A DNA stretch of 64,000 nucleotides from Diphasiastrum complanatum (lineage: Eukaryota > Streptophyta > Lycopodiopsida > Lycopodiales > Lycopodiaceae), in assembly GCA_029204225.1 (NCBI GenBank), contig CM055108.1:48558996-48622995 (forward strand), given 5' to 3'. Each line of letters begins with the position of its first letter. The first letter of the stretch is position 1. The position numbers and the translations under genes were made by a program. Shown piece by piece: positions 9,301-21,800 of the stretch. The notes beneath the pieces were generated by a model that had not been told where the DNA came from, made no database searches, and worked only from the letters and a program-made list of their open reading frames with translations.

Positions 9301-12300
9301 AATAGCGCCCAAGTCTACTTTATTCTATGTTACTGTTGTGGGTATTTCCTGTACGATAATAAATTAGTGGGTCCCACCACTAAAAACTACTGTTGGCCAA
9401 TGGCTAAGGCTCTGCAAGCAATAGCAAAGGCAAGAGTCCTCCCTTGAAGAATAGTGATACCAAATTATAAGCCAAAAAATCATAGGGCCTAGAACTTTAA
9501 AATAGAAGCTTCTTGGTAATTGACCTAAGCTTATCCAAACTAGTTGAAAAGAGAGAAAATAGTGTGCCCTCCTAGAAGGTCTGCCCCCTCCCCATTAGAA
9601 CCCCCACCCTAGGACCAAAATAGTAATAGTTGAGCCTTTGGGCAGTTTCGAAATAATTCATAAAAAAGGCTTTTAGGCCTGTACATGAATAAGAAAAAGC
9701 TCATGGTTATAGGCCTTGTACGGGTAGTCCATTATTCTATATGCAAGAGATGCTTTCGATATGAAATGACATGTGAGAGAGGTATAATACCCTTCTTTGG
9801 ACTCATATTGCTTTTCGTATTTATAGTAGTGACCCATATCAACAATGTGTGCTCTTTGATTTTTTTCTTGTCTTGGACATTGTTATTTATACTTGAACAA
9901 GACATATCAATTGTATTAGATATTAGATGATTTTAGAGTGCCTATTTAGAGTGACTTTTATGTTGTACCGTCACACTATGGAGTTCCTCAGTCATCATGA
10001 TTACCATGTGAGGGTTTGAGTAAGATAAAAATGAGGTACTAGACCTGACTAGCTCGAGTTAAAAGGGAACTTCGTACCATGACTATTGCTCAAACCATCC
10101 TTAGTAGGCATGTTGACGCCCTCCCACTGGACGTGACTAACTTAGTAGTAAGGAATCGAAGCCTTTAGCTTGACTTAGTAGAGTCTCATTGCTATAGCAA
10201 CGAGTCTCTTCCCTTCGGTCTGTTTGTAGGCCTGCTTTTTGTGACGGATGTTGGAAGAAGGAAAGAAGGCCAAATAGAGAAAACAACATTCGATAGATGC
10301 TACTATCGGGCTTTGGGGAAAGATCCTTCTTCTAACGTATGGCTACGCTTATCAAATTCGAACAAAACTATTACAACAATTGCCACGTTCGATTCCACTT
10401 GATTCTAACTTTGAAATCATCAAAATCTGTGAGATTGATTTCATAGACAAACATAAACAGAGATAATATTGCTGTGTAGAAGTATTCAATAGCTCAGACA
10501 AAACTGTAAGAGAACAGAGAAGTATTCATTCATTGAGACATAATACTAAATGCAATAGAATTGTATAATTGATTCAGTAAGTAGCATGTAAAAATCAGAT
10601 GAATAGCGAGCACAAAACAATAGTGGATGCAACCGCATACTCGAATCTAACTCTAAATCTCTGATTGTCTATGTCTGCTGCAATCTGCTAATTAGCAGCG
10701 CTTCAGCAATACTCTATGATCCAAGCTTCTAACTTGAGAAAATGATCAGTTATTTATACTAGTTAGGAATGCCGTATGGGCTTATTCAAATGACAGTGAA
10801 AAGACAGTCGTTTGGCCGTTGATTGCAATTGGCACTTAGCCATATTGCGTTGTCACTTATCTAGTTAGGTTATCCGGTAATTACTTGCTAACAGTGATTA
10901 GAGCAAGTCGTTAGCTTTATAAAAAGTGGTAACATGATCAATTATCCTTCGACAATCAATAGTCGCTCGATAGTTGTCGTTGTCGATTCGACCCACCTGT
11001 TGGTGATTCTCGTGTATTTCTGCAAACTGTGCGATAATGCGAGTAAAAATGCAGAAACTGGATAGTGAATGGATGTAGATTAAAGATTGGACTATAAGGA
11101 TAATAATCCAACAACTGAGTATACGGTGATAGGAACGACAAGTAGCATGTAAAAGGTGTGGTTCACGTGCACGTCCATGGATCACGAGTTGGTGGTGAGA
11201 ACGTCATAGCAAGGTTGTCATATGGAATGTGTTGGAGTGAATTTATGTCTGGAAGGCTTAGATGGAAAGGCCATTGAGGTACCTATATGGAGTGTTGTGG
11301 TGAGGAAGGCGGCATGTGTCTATCATGTGGAAAGTAGTGAAGCAATGAGGTGAGGGACTCCTAGTATATCCTCATATAAGAGTGATTGAAGGTATATCTG
11401 GGTGCGCACATTTAAGGGAGGCGTGGTGAGAAGATCGCCAAGTAAAGATCCTCTCCGCCAAAAGGAGTAGTGTGGAGCCAAACCACCCAACCAACTGGAA
11501 GCCGAGAGTCAAACCCCAATCAACTTCACTCTCAAGCCACAGTGACTGAATACAAGAGAGGAGAGGTTTCAAGTGGAGGAGGGCGAGTTCCTATAGGTAT
11601 ATATAGACCTCTGGAGTCTAGGAATTTTCTTTCTAGGATCCTATTTCTCATCCAAATGCTTTTGATCTCCTCTACATGCATATATAGCTGTCAATCACCA
11701 GGCACTATCTCCAGATGTCCTAATGGGTATGCCTGGGCCCTCACAAGGTTATTAACTACATTTCTGGCCTAGTCCCCGAAATGGCTAGGCGTAAGTAATA
11801 AACTAAAAAACCAATTTTCTTTATAATCCGAAACGGTCCACAATATTTGTTAGGCAACTTATAATGCTTTCCGGTACGCATAGTTCTAGAATCTTTTGGA
11901 ATTCTAAGATATACCTAGTCATCAACTTTAAAAACTCTAGGAGATCTCTTAAAATCGGCATAGTGCTTAGCTCTGTCCTGAGCACTAGGATATTATCACG
12001 TGCCACTTGCAACATTTTTCGCTTATGATGTAGGAAATTAGCAACTTAAAAACGGACTATAACTTGTAGCAGAATGTTTTCTTCTATTGTAAGCCCACTG
12101 AGACGGCCTGTGAGACACATATGTTGTCAACATATCCTCCATAGTTTAATTAGTTCTTTCAGTTTGTCCATCTAATTTAGGATGATCGGGATGTTCTCTT
12201 TCACCGGTTCTCTTTGGATTATACATTGATGAGTTAGAGCGAGTCATCTCACAGTGTGGCGGGGCTGGATGTAGACTTGGCACCATTCTGATTGCTATTC

Positions 12301-13991
12301 TCCTCTATGCGGATGATGTGGTACTTGTATCCCCGACCAGAGAGGGATTACAGTACAGGGATTTTGTACCAGATGGGGATTGGGGGTGAACACTACGAAG
12401 ACCAAAGTTATGGTCTTCAACACTTCTCGGGCTTTCATGCAGCGCCAGGAGTTCACCCTAGATGGGCAGGCCTTAGAGGTAGTTTCCTCTTATACTTATT
12501 TGGGAATACTCTTTTCTGGTCCTAATTTAGCATGCGACAGGTGGCCACCACCCGACTTGGGAGGGGCACTCCTCTCTTGTTCAGCTTGAGCGGTTCTGCT
12601 TTAGGAAGCTCATCAGAGATGCTCGTAGTAAGTGTAGACTTTTTGATACTATTGTCACCCCCACTGCCATGTATGCAGCAGAGGCATGGTGTACTGGTCT
12701 CTCGTCATCACACTGGGCCAACATTTCACGATTACAGACCACTATGTTAGCTCGTATGATTCGGGCGAAGCCCTCTGTTCCGCACGAGATCCTTCTTGCA
12801 GAGTTTGCCGTTCCACCCATTTAGATAGATGCCGCTTTACATCTTATCACATATATTCAGAGAGTCCAGGCTCTGCCTGATGCAGATATGAGATATACAC
12901 AGATAGCACTTGTTTCCTCACACTCACTTCATGACCAGGGCTATCGACTGTCGTGGTTCTCCCAGGCATCCCACTTCCTCCTTGAGTCATTTGGTATCCA
13001 CATTACAGAGCTCCCCTCAGGTACTCATCAGTATATCAAGCGCGTCTTATATCGGGCATACCTCGATCATACTTGGAGACGACAGCGTGGGGTTAAACCC
13101 GACTATTACGGGACTCACTTTATTGAGCTTGAGATAGCAGGGTTCCCAGTTTTGCCACACTATTTGGACTTAGGGTTATCACACTGCTTCAGATTTACAT
13201 TGGGCCAGCTTCGTGTATCATCACATCAGTTGGCTATTGAGACTGGGAGATTCCAGGGTATTCCGAGAGCGGAGCAGATTTGTCAGTTATGCTCCTTGGA
13301 TGAGGTGGAGTCAGAGGAGCACTTTATCTTTAGATGCCCAGTATATTACGAGATCAGAGGGAGATACCACTGTTTGTTCCGTGACACACCCGTCACCCTA
13401 CGATCCCTCCTAGCCTATGAGGACTCCAGATGCGCCGCACTCATGATACGGGAGATGTTTATACTACGACAGGGGCTGTGTCAGACAGCCCAGCAGAGTC
13501 ATGTTTCTCAGCCTCAGATCACTTCTTTCTTCTCCAGGAGGAGAGGACGAGACCTAGTATTTGATGATGATGATGATGGTGATGATGACTTTCCTGCCAT
13601 ACAGATCGGAGACAGTGCCCCACACATACCCATGTTGCAGCACGAGCTACTCGACTTACCACGAGGAGACCTCTTCACCCTCCTAGACGATGTCAGCGAC
13701 CACCAGTGGCCCTCCATGCGGCCCGTATTACATCCTTTTACAGCATCAGCAGGACAGGATTGGACGATAGTGTCATACCCCACTCATGACTTTTAGCAGT
13801 ATACATGCTCCCACATGTTTCATATATTATCACATCTATTTCAGTTCATAGCTTTAGATTTGTTATTTATGTTACTGTTTTGGAGATGTTTCATACGCTC
13901 CCATTGTTACCACATACTTGACATGTACATTTACTAGTCTTATATGCCTTTTGGCATGGAAAAAACATTAATAAAGCTTTCTTTCTTTCTT

Positions 13992-14047
<56 letters not shown>

Positions 14048-14970
14048 CCCCCCAAGGGTTTTATGATGGTGTTCTTGGGATTAAAAGGTTGTTGCAAGTG
14101 CACATTAACATGGAATTATAATGCCTGATGATTAAGAGTTAGTAATCTAGTTTTTCTAGCATGCACAGTACCCTGTCTGCATCCAAAGAGTAAAAATATA
14201 TTTGAACTTAATGGTCATTGACTCATCTATTTACAAGTCTTATTCAATTTTACAGCTACTGCAAGGGCAGTTGGGCATTTATCTAAAAGCGCAGACGTAA
14301 TGAAGCTGGTCAATGGACTTATGAAAGCCCCAGAAATGGCAGTCCAAATGCAGGAACTTTCTAAAGAAATGATGAAGGTCATTGTGCCGATTCTTCCCTC
14401 TTATGTTCAATGCTCCTATCTTTGTTTCTACTTGACCTTGTTTCTGCAATTGACTCTTCATAATTTATATGCTTAGTGTCACATCTTTAGTTATGCAGGT
14501 GCTTTTCTTAAGACACTTTTCTGAACCAGCTTGGAATGCTTTTTTTACAGGCAGGAGTTATTGAAGAGATGGTGAATGATGTTGTTGATTCAGCAATGGA
14601 TTCTGAAGATATGGAAGAAGAGATTGAAGAGGAGGTTGACAAAGTTTTGTCAGAGGTGGCTGGAGAAACAGCAGCTCAACTCCCCACAGCTCTTAGAAGA
14701 GAAAAACAGAAGCAGCCTGTCCAACAAGAGGTTGAAACAACTGAAGAGGTAAGGGCTGTATTCTGCTACATGGTATCTTTGCAATTTCAAGGAATTGAAG
14801 TTTGAGCACAAATACCAAAGATCTCTATGAGCATTGCTGCTGCACTTACGAATTTTTTTGTGATGTAACTGGAAATGAATTGGCAGCAGCAAGCTCTAGC
14901 AGAGGGTGGCAGCAATGACGAAGAAGAACTGGAAGCTTTACGTGCAAGACTTGCAAATGTACGGTCTTAG
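6386..14970 (+). CDS. VPS24: VPS24 / CHMP3 ESCRT-III subunit, last four exons
   Basis: This is an ESCRT-III subunit of the endosome membrane, which polymerises to sort ubiquitinated cargo into multivesicular bodies. Exons: 6386-6488, 14256-14377, 14551-14748 and 14887-14970. All have GT/AG borders and the phases agree (1, 0, 0). They give 168 residues: ALAKELVRSKRVTDRLYE, then NSISMHLGESL, ARAVGHLSKSADVMKLV, AGVIEEMV, and an acidic DSEDMEEEIEEEVDKVL helix. The end, LEALRARLANVRS, is a MIT-interacting motif 1 recognised by VPS4. The order and sequence match plant VPS24 of about 229 residues. The N-terminal 60 or so residues (basic membrane-binding helix) are not found in 1-6385 and probably lie left of the window. 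The last acceptor may be at 14886 or 14889; both keep frame. AATAAA occurs at 15128. Confidence 0.92.
7150..8550 (-). pseudogene. Decayed gag-like retroelement remnant with internal duplication
   Basis: On the minus strand short open pieces resemble the capsid region of retroelement gag (for example QWIVQQQDNFHALSQT and STYATHFTKLF), and a piece near 7400 reads HIAWKCPQPP-like. A segment of about 120 bp with the plus-strand words GTGAAATGAGCTCCCATC and GTGAAGATCAAGAAATAAGTAAC occurs twice in close form (7870-7935 and 7975-8035) and once more diverged near 7670. Heavily broken. The family is unassigned. Confidence 0.3.
8690..9200 (+). repeat. Dispersed short repeats built on CCTCCAAATAGGGCGCTA
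   Basis: The word CCTCCAAA or CTCCAAAA followed by AGGGC(G/A)CTA recurs at irregular spacing, at about 8735, 8810, 8895 and 9170, with CCTCCAAAGT variants between. It looks like an eroded tandem array. Nothing coding is recognised. Confidence 0.4.
9250..11380. other. Unassigned intron sequence
   Basis: No gene, RNA or complete element is recognised. A TGTTGTGGGTATTTCC at about 9332 resembles the start of many plant LTRs and of the candidate at 63025. No matching end or partner copy is seen. Confidence 0.35.
11380..11800 (-). repeat. LTR fragment of the TGGATACACG family
   Basis: On the minus strand the order is a GGACTAGGCCAGAAATGTAG box, ACCTTGTGAGGGCCC, a TATA-like TCTATATATACC (near 11605) and TTGGTTGGGTGGTTTGGCTCC. 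The same order occurs in the LTRs at 37103-37477 and 40939-41412, and the first half at 18563-18856. The terminal TGGATACACG part is missing here. It abuts the Ty3 integrase remnant. Confidence 0.55.
11805..12200 (-). pseudogene. Ty3/gypsy integrase C-terminal remnant
   Basis: On the minus strand, with frameshifts and stops, the sequence reads PKLDGQTERTN (catalytic Glu region), then MEDMLTTYVSHRPSQW and RKHSATS, DRAKHYADFKRSPRVFKVDD, IPKDSRTMRTGKHYKLPNKY and CGPFRII. This is the end of the integrase core and the C-terminal DNA-binding domain of a plant Ty3 element. The stop after FKVDD and the shifts mean it cannot be functional. LINE copy C joins it at about 12200. Confidence 0.8.
12888..13796 (+). 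pseudogene. LINE reverse transcriptase C-terminal region, open for 302 codons
   Basis: This is the region downstream of the RT palm/thumb. It contains FRFTLGQLRVSSHQLAIETG, CQLCSLDEVESEEHFIFRCP (a CX2C...H...C zinc finger) and YYEIRGRYHCLFR, which match copy A closely. An acidic Asp run (FDDDDDGDDDF) follows. The open frame begins only because a frameshift near 12880 separates it from the catalytic part at 12210-12880. It is a remnant of one polyprotein, not an independent gene. Confidence 0.8.
13977..14043 (+). repeat. (CTTT)n(CT)n tail of LINE C
   Basis: AATAAA at 13970 is followed within two bases by about five CTTT units, then about 22 CT units and CCCTCCCCCCC. There is no poly(A). Confidence 0.9.
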
Positions 14971-16296
14971 ACTTGGGTCATGGAGCCTGTGTGATCCTGA
15001 TGCAAACTATGTGATAAGTAAGCTTTCTTTAAATGGTGTGCTGTTTGAGATGCAAGATTGAAACCCCCGTTGCAAGAAAAATTTGGAAGGCTTGTATGTG
15101 TGTTTAGTGGCCCAGACATCAATATATAATAAATTTTATCATATCTCTCTTTTTGACAAAAGTAGTGGAATGCAGTACTTATTGTTGAGTGCCACGGTTG
15201 TCACTTCTATTACATGCAAGCTCTTTAGCTGCTTGCTGGGGATGGTACATGAACCATCTGTATGTCATTAGGAATCTTAAGTTTTATGACATGGATACAC
15301 TGGAGATTTCTTAAACCCAAATCATTTAGCTAGTTATTGTGAGATATATGCACCATTAGCAATGTGGTGAAGCATCCTTCTTCTCCAAGTGTGAATTATA
15401 TGAAAATCTTCTTATCTAGATTAAATTGTTCTTGATCTATGAGAATTGTCTCTGCTATGTCATGTTTGGCGCACACAAAATAATGATTTTTTGATTTCTA
15501 TGGCGTAGTGCTAAAAATGGTTTCAAGTTTCAGACAAAAGCATGGGCTAGTTCCCATGGTTGCTTCTCATAAGGAGCTGAAGAACTATGAGCTACGTCCT
15601 AGTGACTTAAAATCCGAAGAGTAAGTCTACTATAAGATCCACCTCAAAAGCAACAGCTCCCAAGAGTCCCAACAGTTATATAACAGAACAATTTACTAGG
15701 AAAATAAATTGCAAAATAGAAGCCAGAAAATCATCTGATTCTAGGCCAATGAAATCAGGAAGAGCAAGCTTTTGTAGACTTTTGAGTTAGGAGGAATTAG
15801 CTGAACATCTGAAATGCTTGAAATTTCAAACAAAAGCACAAGCATGATAAAGAGGTGAATCATTAAAGATTGAGTACAAGCTAAAATAGAAGCTAACACA
15901 TGCAAGCAAAGTTCACAAGTGTTAGTAAGACAACTGACCTATTAATAAGACTGAAATTTCAACTTAAAGCAGGTAGCATTTGGAGTTAACAGTAAATAAT
16001 CAGGTACCACAGTAAGAAAATCCACTGAATGACAACTAAACACTTAAACAAAAAAATCAAATCTGCACAGCTACAAGTAGGTCATTCTGAATCTGCTGGA
16101 GAAATCAGCTCTGATTTTTTTGATCTTTTTTTTAATTTTAGCAGAAGCAGGTTGAACATAAAGCTGAAAACCAACTGAGAGCAAAAATCACTAGCACATA
16201 TTGAGAGCCACGATACAGCAATAACAAACCATTCTTTCAATTATCACTTATTAAGCAGGACACAGAGAAACAAGAAATTGGACTTTGACACAGAAC

Positions 16297-16300
<4 letters not shown>

Positions 16301-16365
<65 letters not shown>
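16301..16365 (+). repeat. (GA)n microsatellite
   Basis: About 31 GA units with a single GC near the end. No LINE sequence is seen on either side. Confidence 0.95.
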
Positions 16366-16369
<4 letters not shown>

Positions 16370-17210
16370 TACTAAAAGGAATGGAAGACGACCAAACAAG
16401 CTTACCATATAATAGAAAGTGTGCTAGAAACTAATTTGGGTACAATACAAGTGAAATATTTTAGAAGCACAACATATGGCATTTGGTTGACCACCCAAAG
16501 CTAGGGGCTAGGGGTCCACACAATCACCATGAATGCAAAACAACTTAAAGATTACATAGAGCACCAAGGAGTCTATAAAGATTGGGACTAGGCCAAGGGA
16601 ATTGACCCTTTTCCACCATGATTGAGGATGGGCAACCTCTAGAAAAAAGTGCCAATGAATTAATGATTATTATGCAGGATAAGATGGGCATATACTTGGC
16701 TTTTTCCCTTGTAATATTGCACTTGGGGTGAATTCTCAAGTTGTGACAATGAAAATCCATATGTAAGAAGAGGCAAAGATTAAACCTTGTGCCAACTACC
16801 TCCACCTACCTTGCCACGTGGCTTCTAGAAAACACACCTAGAATGGGGCGCCCTCCTACACTCTTACTTCATCTTCAAATTCATCTTAACAACTCTTACA
16901 AACTTTTACACCTCACCCATGCACTCCACTTCATCTTTAGTTTATTTGGAGTCTTCCCCACACCTCATACACTTGTATTTGACACCTCACTCACTATGGA
17001 ATGCTTCTCCACTCTCTATATAAGGAGAAACTCCCCCCCCCTACCAAGAGGATTCCAAGATTATGCTTTCTAGTTCTTCCTCTTTGTTTGTTTTGTGTAG
17101 GTGCTTTGGAGAAAGAACTTGAAGCTTTCAAGGAGATTATGCCAAATTTGGATTGGAGGCTTTGGAAACTCAAAACATCTACGCTCTATCCTCTTGGATT
17201 TCCCCCTTTT

Positions 17211-17213
<3 letters not shown>

Positions 17214-17258
<45 letters not shown>
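17214..17258 (+). repeat. T-run plus (TC)n microsatellite
   Basis: T9 followed by about 20 TC units, 200 bp downstream of a TATA-like CTCTATATAAGG. No LINE sequence is recognised beside it. Confidence 0.9.
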
Positions 17259-17263
<5 letters not shown>

Positions 17264-18551
17264 CACAATAAAGTAAATTGGTTCATTCCTCCACCTCGGC
17301 CCACTATTACCAAAAATCCAGCAACTCATTTATTATGAAACAAAGCTCTTTTCCCCCCATACTCGATCTTCCATAAATCAAGAACTCTCCATAATGATCT
17401 TATGATCTTGATCCACGATTTCCACTACCAAACACCCCAAAAACTGGATGCATGCATTAAGTCCTAAACTTTTGCATGTGTGCACTTTGCATGTAACTAT
17501 AGTTTGCTTATTTCCAGTTGCATGTCAAGTTTCTAGAATTCTTCATCTTTGCATGTTGAAGAATTAAAGTCTTATGAGAAAAACCCTATGCTTTTGATAA
17601 GCTAGATTTGGAAACAAGCCCATTGAAAGGAACCAAGTTTAGGTTCTTCTTTTATGACCTTTTGGGAATCCAATGTATATGTAATTGGCAAAGGCCAATT
17701 GGTGTTGCTCCTGAGACTGGCGAGCTTTGAGCAACAGACGATGGAAGGACTCCTGAGGAACAAGCCTGTGCATAGCTTCCGCGGTTGAGCTGAGGTGGAG
17801 GTAAGTTTTATATTGAAAATTGTTCACATTGTCGTGGCACAAAAGCATGGAAAAATTAAATCCTAATGGGAGCCCAAAGTAAAAGTGAAGATATGTAAGG
17901 CACCTAATTTATGTTTGCATTAAGATATCAAAGTTGAAAATTTATCTTATATCCAAATATAAACTATCACCTAGCTCTCTTTTGAAAAAGCAAAGTTTTG
18001 CATTCTAGAAATGTCTCTAGCACAATCGTAAAATAAAAACATTATTTCATAGCTTCATGAAGCAAATCTATAAATTGTAATAGGGAATGCAAATGCCAAT
18101 TTAGATACATTTACCATATTTCCTAATTAGTAGAAGTTTGGCTGGCTATATATTCATTTGAGAATAGAATAGTTCATCGATGTAATATGTTTTCAAGGAC
18201 AACTTTGTGAAATTTACAATTCTCCAAACAATTACTCACTAATACCTATGAATGCCACTCTCAATCAACTTCAATTCTAACAACTTCGAAGTCAGCATTA
18301 AGTCGAATCAGTCAAGTCTTCAAACTCGACGTTTAGATTCGAATCGATAGGCATAGTACATGCATCGAGGAATTGATGTGCATCTTTCCACCAACCACCT
18401 GATTCCCATCACTAAATACTATAATTCAATCTCATAAAAGCATTAAAAGTTTTGATTATGCTCAATATCGATCCTTACTAATCAAATTTTAGCCAAAATC
18501 ATTAAAATTTGACCAAAATATAGTCTCAATCCGATATTGAGTATATAAGCG

Positions 18552-18856
18552 CTTTTCATTATTATTGATACTCTTCACATGCATATAGCCATCCACGCAC
18601 TAGCTCCACTAATGTGTTTAGGCCATACCAACATATATGGACTAGCAACATCTGTGCATGTGCCCATGCAAGCCAGGAATATCCCAAAAGCACTTTTCAT
18701 TACTAATACTCTACACATGCATATAGCCATCCTAACCCATGCACTAGCTCCAGTAATGTGTTTGGGCCCTCACAAGGTTATTATTTACATTATTGGCCTA
18801 GTCCAAAATAACGAGGTGTGACCCATAATTTCGTGTACTAGAGTATCGTGTATCCA
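18552..18856 (-). repeat. LTR fragment of the TGGATACACG family, with a tandem duplication
   Basis: On the minus strand it starts TGGATACACGATACTCTAG (18856), then has the GGACTAGGCCAATAATG box and ACCTTGTGAGGGCCC, as in the other copies. The segment CACATGCATATAGCCATCC...TAATGTGTTT occurs twice about 140 bp apart (18575-18625 and 18714-18763). The promoter half is missing. Confidence 0.55.
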
Positions 18857-21800
18857 AATCCTATATGCAAGACGTGGACGTAACATAGGTACAATATGTC
18901 TATTTTTGTTAGAAAGACTTCTAAAATTTAAAAGATAATTTATGCTTTGATTTATTTTTTCACACCAAAAAATGGATAATAATGAGTTGAAATTAATCAT
19001 CAAACCTTTAGTGGTATGTTATGGGAGTGTAATGCACAATTTCAATATTATGTTTGTTTGTATACTTGCAATCTACAACTGATAACAATAGTTTGTAGGC
19101 TTGGCGCTTTCCACATATTTACAATGCCCATCGATTCAAGGTATTGCCTTTTGCTGTAAAACCAAGAAATGCTAGTCACGGTATCAAATTACTTGTTGAG
19201 TCATCATACTTAGTGCTTCTAAAATGTGATGGTTATTTTCCTACCATGAACCAACACATCCAAACTAAGATTCTCCATGTATCATTATTTTTGTAATCTT
19301 TTTTTGAAGGAATAGATTGAACACTTTTTACAGATCCCCTGCTCCAGAGGATCTATTGGCTAATTCTTTACTTCTTCAGAACTGTTTCTGCCTGTTACCA
19401 AGCTTCATGGCATTCATTAGATGTGTTCTTGATATTACAATGCCCCAACCAGGCAGAATGGACGGATTGACGTTGTAGTATAATGTCCTGCCTGTAAAAG
19501 GACAACTCATGGTCGTTCTCTCTTGAAAGCACTCACATTCAAACAAAGATGCAAGCCATGAACATTCATTTACAGATCAGCATATAGCCCAAATGAACAT
19601 TCAATAGTTTCTACAGCTACCTACTCTAAAAATGAACTGAAATCAGATCCTAAGCACTACTATATTTGCATAAATTGACAAAACAAGAAACAAGAACTAA
19701 TCTACAACATTTTAGAGGTCCAAGAATCAAGAAACCAACCAGTCTTTGATTCTTGGACATCCCAAGAACATCAAGACTAGAGTGTTGGAGGATATGCAAG
19801 ATTTACGCCACATTTCTAGCCTATTTAGTGTACTTGAATGCTGATTCCTACATTAATCCACAAACAAGAAATGAAAACTAATCCACAACTAGGAAAGCAA
19901 GAAAACTAATCCACTCTAAGTCCACAACCACACACAATACGAATGGAAGGGCATGATCATAGGGGCATCACTCAAGAAAACCATCATGATCAAGGAGCTT
20001 AGTGTAGCATCAAACTCATGGAAAATCTTCTTATTAAACATGGAGTAGTCTCTTAAATAAGCAAGAGAGCTCCTTAGGTGGCATCCTAGTGGAATTTCCA
20101 TAATTCACAAATTACAAGTGGAATAATGCTCTTCACTAGAGGTCACCATCAAAAGGTGGCTCACTCTACTTTCTTTAAGAGAGGTCTACTTGCATATATT
20201 ACATTTGCCTAGAAATACTAGTTCCTACATGGTCATTCCATCTTTCGGGATTCACCATGAGGTTTACACAATTCTTGCTTGCCATTACTACTAGTATTCC
20301 TCGGCTCTCATACTCGGCTCTTAGTCTTCGTTAGTTTCGTCTTCTCAGAGTCCTCCTCGGTCTAAGGTGAGAGGTGCTCTTGAGTTGCTCTGTACGAGTA
20401 TCTTGGGGATTCGTCAGAATCAGCCAACAAACACTTTGGCCAACATTCATTGTGCTTGGAAATTCAATTTAGAAGTTGAGCTTGGAAGATTGACTAGGAT
20501 GCGAGTTTAGAAGGGGGCCTTGTTTAGTGGTCCCTTCTCAAGCTTGTCAAAGAAAAGAAAAGAAAAGAATCAACTATACAATGCTTTGTAGGGTCAATCG
20601 ATGTTGGGTTTATACCGCTCTCCATAGGTTGGTCATGTTCTCCAGCATCAATCTAAGGCTTTAGGGTAGTCAACGGTTTCCAACTACGGACAATTCCTGC
20701 AAAGTCCATACTAGCACCATTTCTACATACAAGCCCATACCATTGGTCAAGGTCTTTGGAACCAAATTGGCCCGAGTTTGTGAATTTGCCAAAAAGCCAA
20801 TAGATGGCCAACAATGGAAGACATTTCAAAGTTTCAAATGAAATAAGCACCAAGAAAGCACACACAAAGAGAGGCTTGAAGAAAGATAAGAGGCACATCA
20901 CACAAGGAGACGATCAATTATCAAAGCTCTATCAACATATTCCATGCATAGAATTTTGGTTGTCATGTGAATTTTGATCTTAATATTAGTATTTCCAACA
21001 ACTTGGATGCTAAGTGGGATAGGATCTTAAGCCTGTCTCCATGATTAACTTTTCAAAAGTTTTGCAATTGGCAATTATGACACATGGCTAACATCCAAGC
21101 GAGCGGGCATAATTCATAAACCAACATTAAGTGCCATCTCTCTTAATGTCCATGCATGGCAATGACTCCTGCCCAAAAGGACATACAACAAGGTCTTCAC
21201 CAACATGATGCTTTTTTGTTATATGATATGAGCTATATTGGCCTAGGTGTAAGCCCAGGTGTGACCACAGAATCAAACCTTGGCAACTAGACCCAACTGA
21301 GTCACATTACAAAACCACATCTCGAAAATATGCCACCCGATTGGGGAATGGTAATTTTCAAGAAGCCAGGTATTTCACATGACAAGATGTAATCTTTTTG
21401 GCCATTCTTTGAAAAACATAGGGCTCCTTGAAGGACATCAATCTTTGCACGTAACAAGCTCATGAACAATATTGTTTGTGTTATTGTCATTAAACTCTAA
21501 ATTCAGTATATTGTGGGTGGCGGGACCCGGTTTCAGGGTGGTGGCGTCAAGGCTGTAGTGGAGTCTGTGGAATTCCTACTGGACCACCAACGCAAAATGG
21601 ATGGGTGGGGGAAGCTTGAAGGAAGCCAGGAAGATCTCACACGGACAGACACACACACACACACACCAGCAAGTATGATGAGTCCTGGCGTACCATCGGA
21701 ATTTGGCAGCCATTAAATGGTTACCCACTTCAGTCACCAAGTTTCTACTTTCCACCCAACCCCAACTGAAAAGTAGGAATTTCATTCATTTCAGCAAGAA

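Larger units (their letters stand above)
12203..14043 (+). mobile_element. LINE copy C, 5'-truncated, same family as A and B
   Basis: The copy starts abruptly in the RT domain at LFGLYIDELE (about 12210), where GTTCTCTTT is present on both sides of the junction (12190s and 12206-12214). It continues through YADDVVLVS, NTSRAFMQRQE and YTYLGILFS, with frameshifts. From 12888 to 13796 it is one open frame, the C-terminal region with the zinc finger. The 3' UTR ends in CATTAATAAAG followed by (CTTT)n(CT)n, the same end as copy A. Confidence 0.85.
6489..14255 (+). other. Large VPS24 intron (7.8 kb) filled with retroelement debris
   Basis: The donor is G|GTATTG at 6489 and the acceptor TTTTACAG ends at 14255. 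The region 6500-7100 shows nothing recognisable. After that come a gag-like remnant with internal duplication (about 7150-8550), a short repeat field (8690-9200), unassigned sequence (9250-11380), an LTR fragment, a Ty3 integrase remnant and LINE copy C. The intron's length is due to these insertions. Confidence 0.8.
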
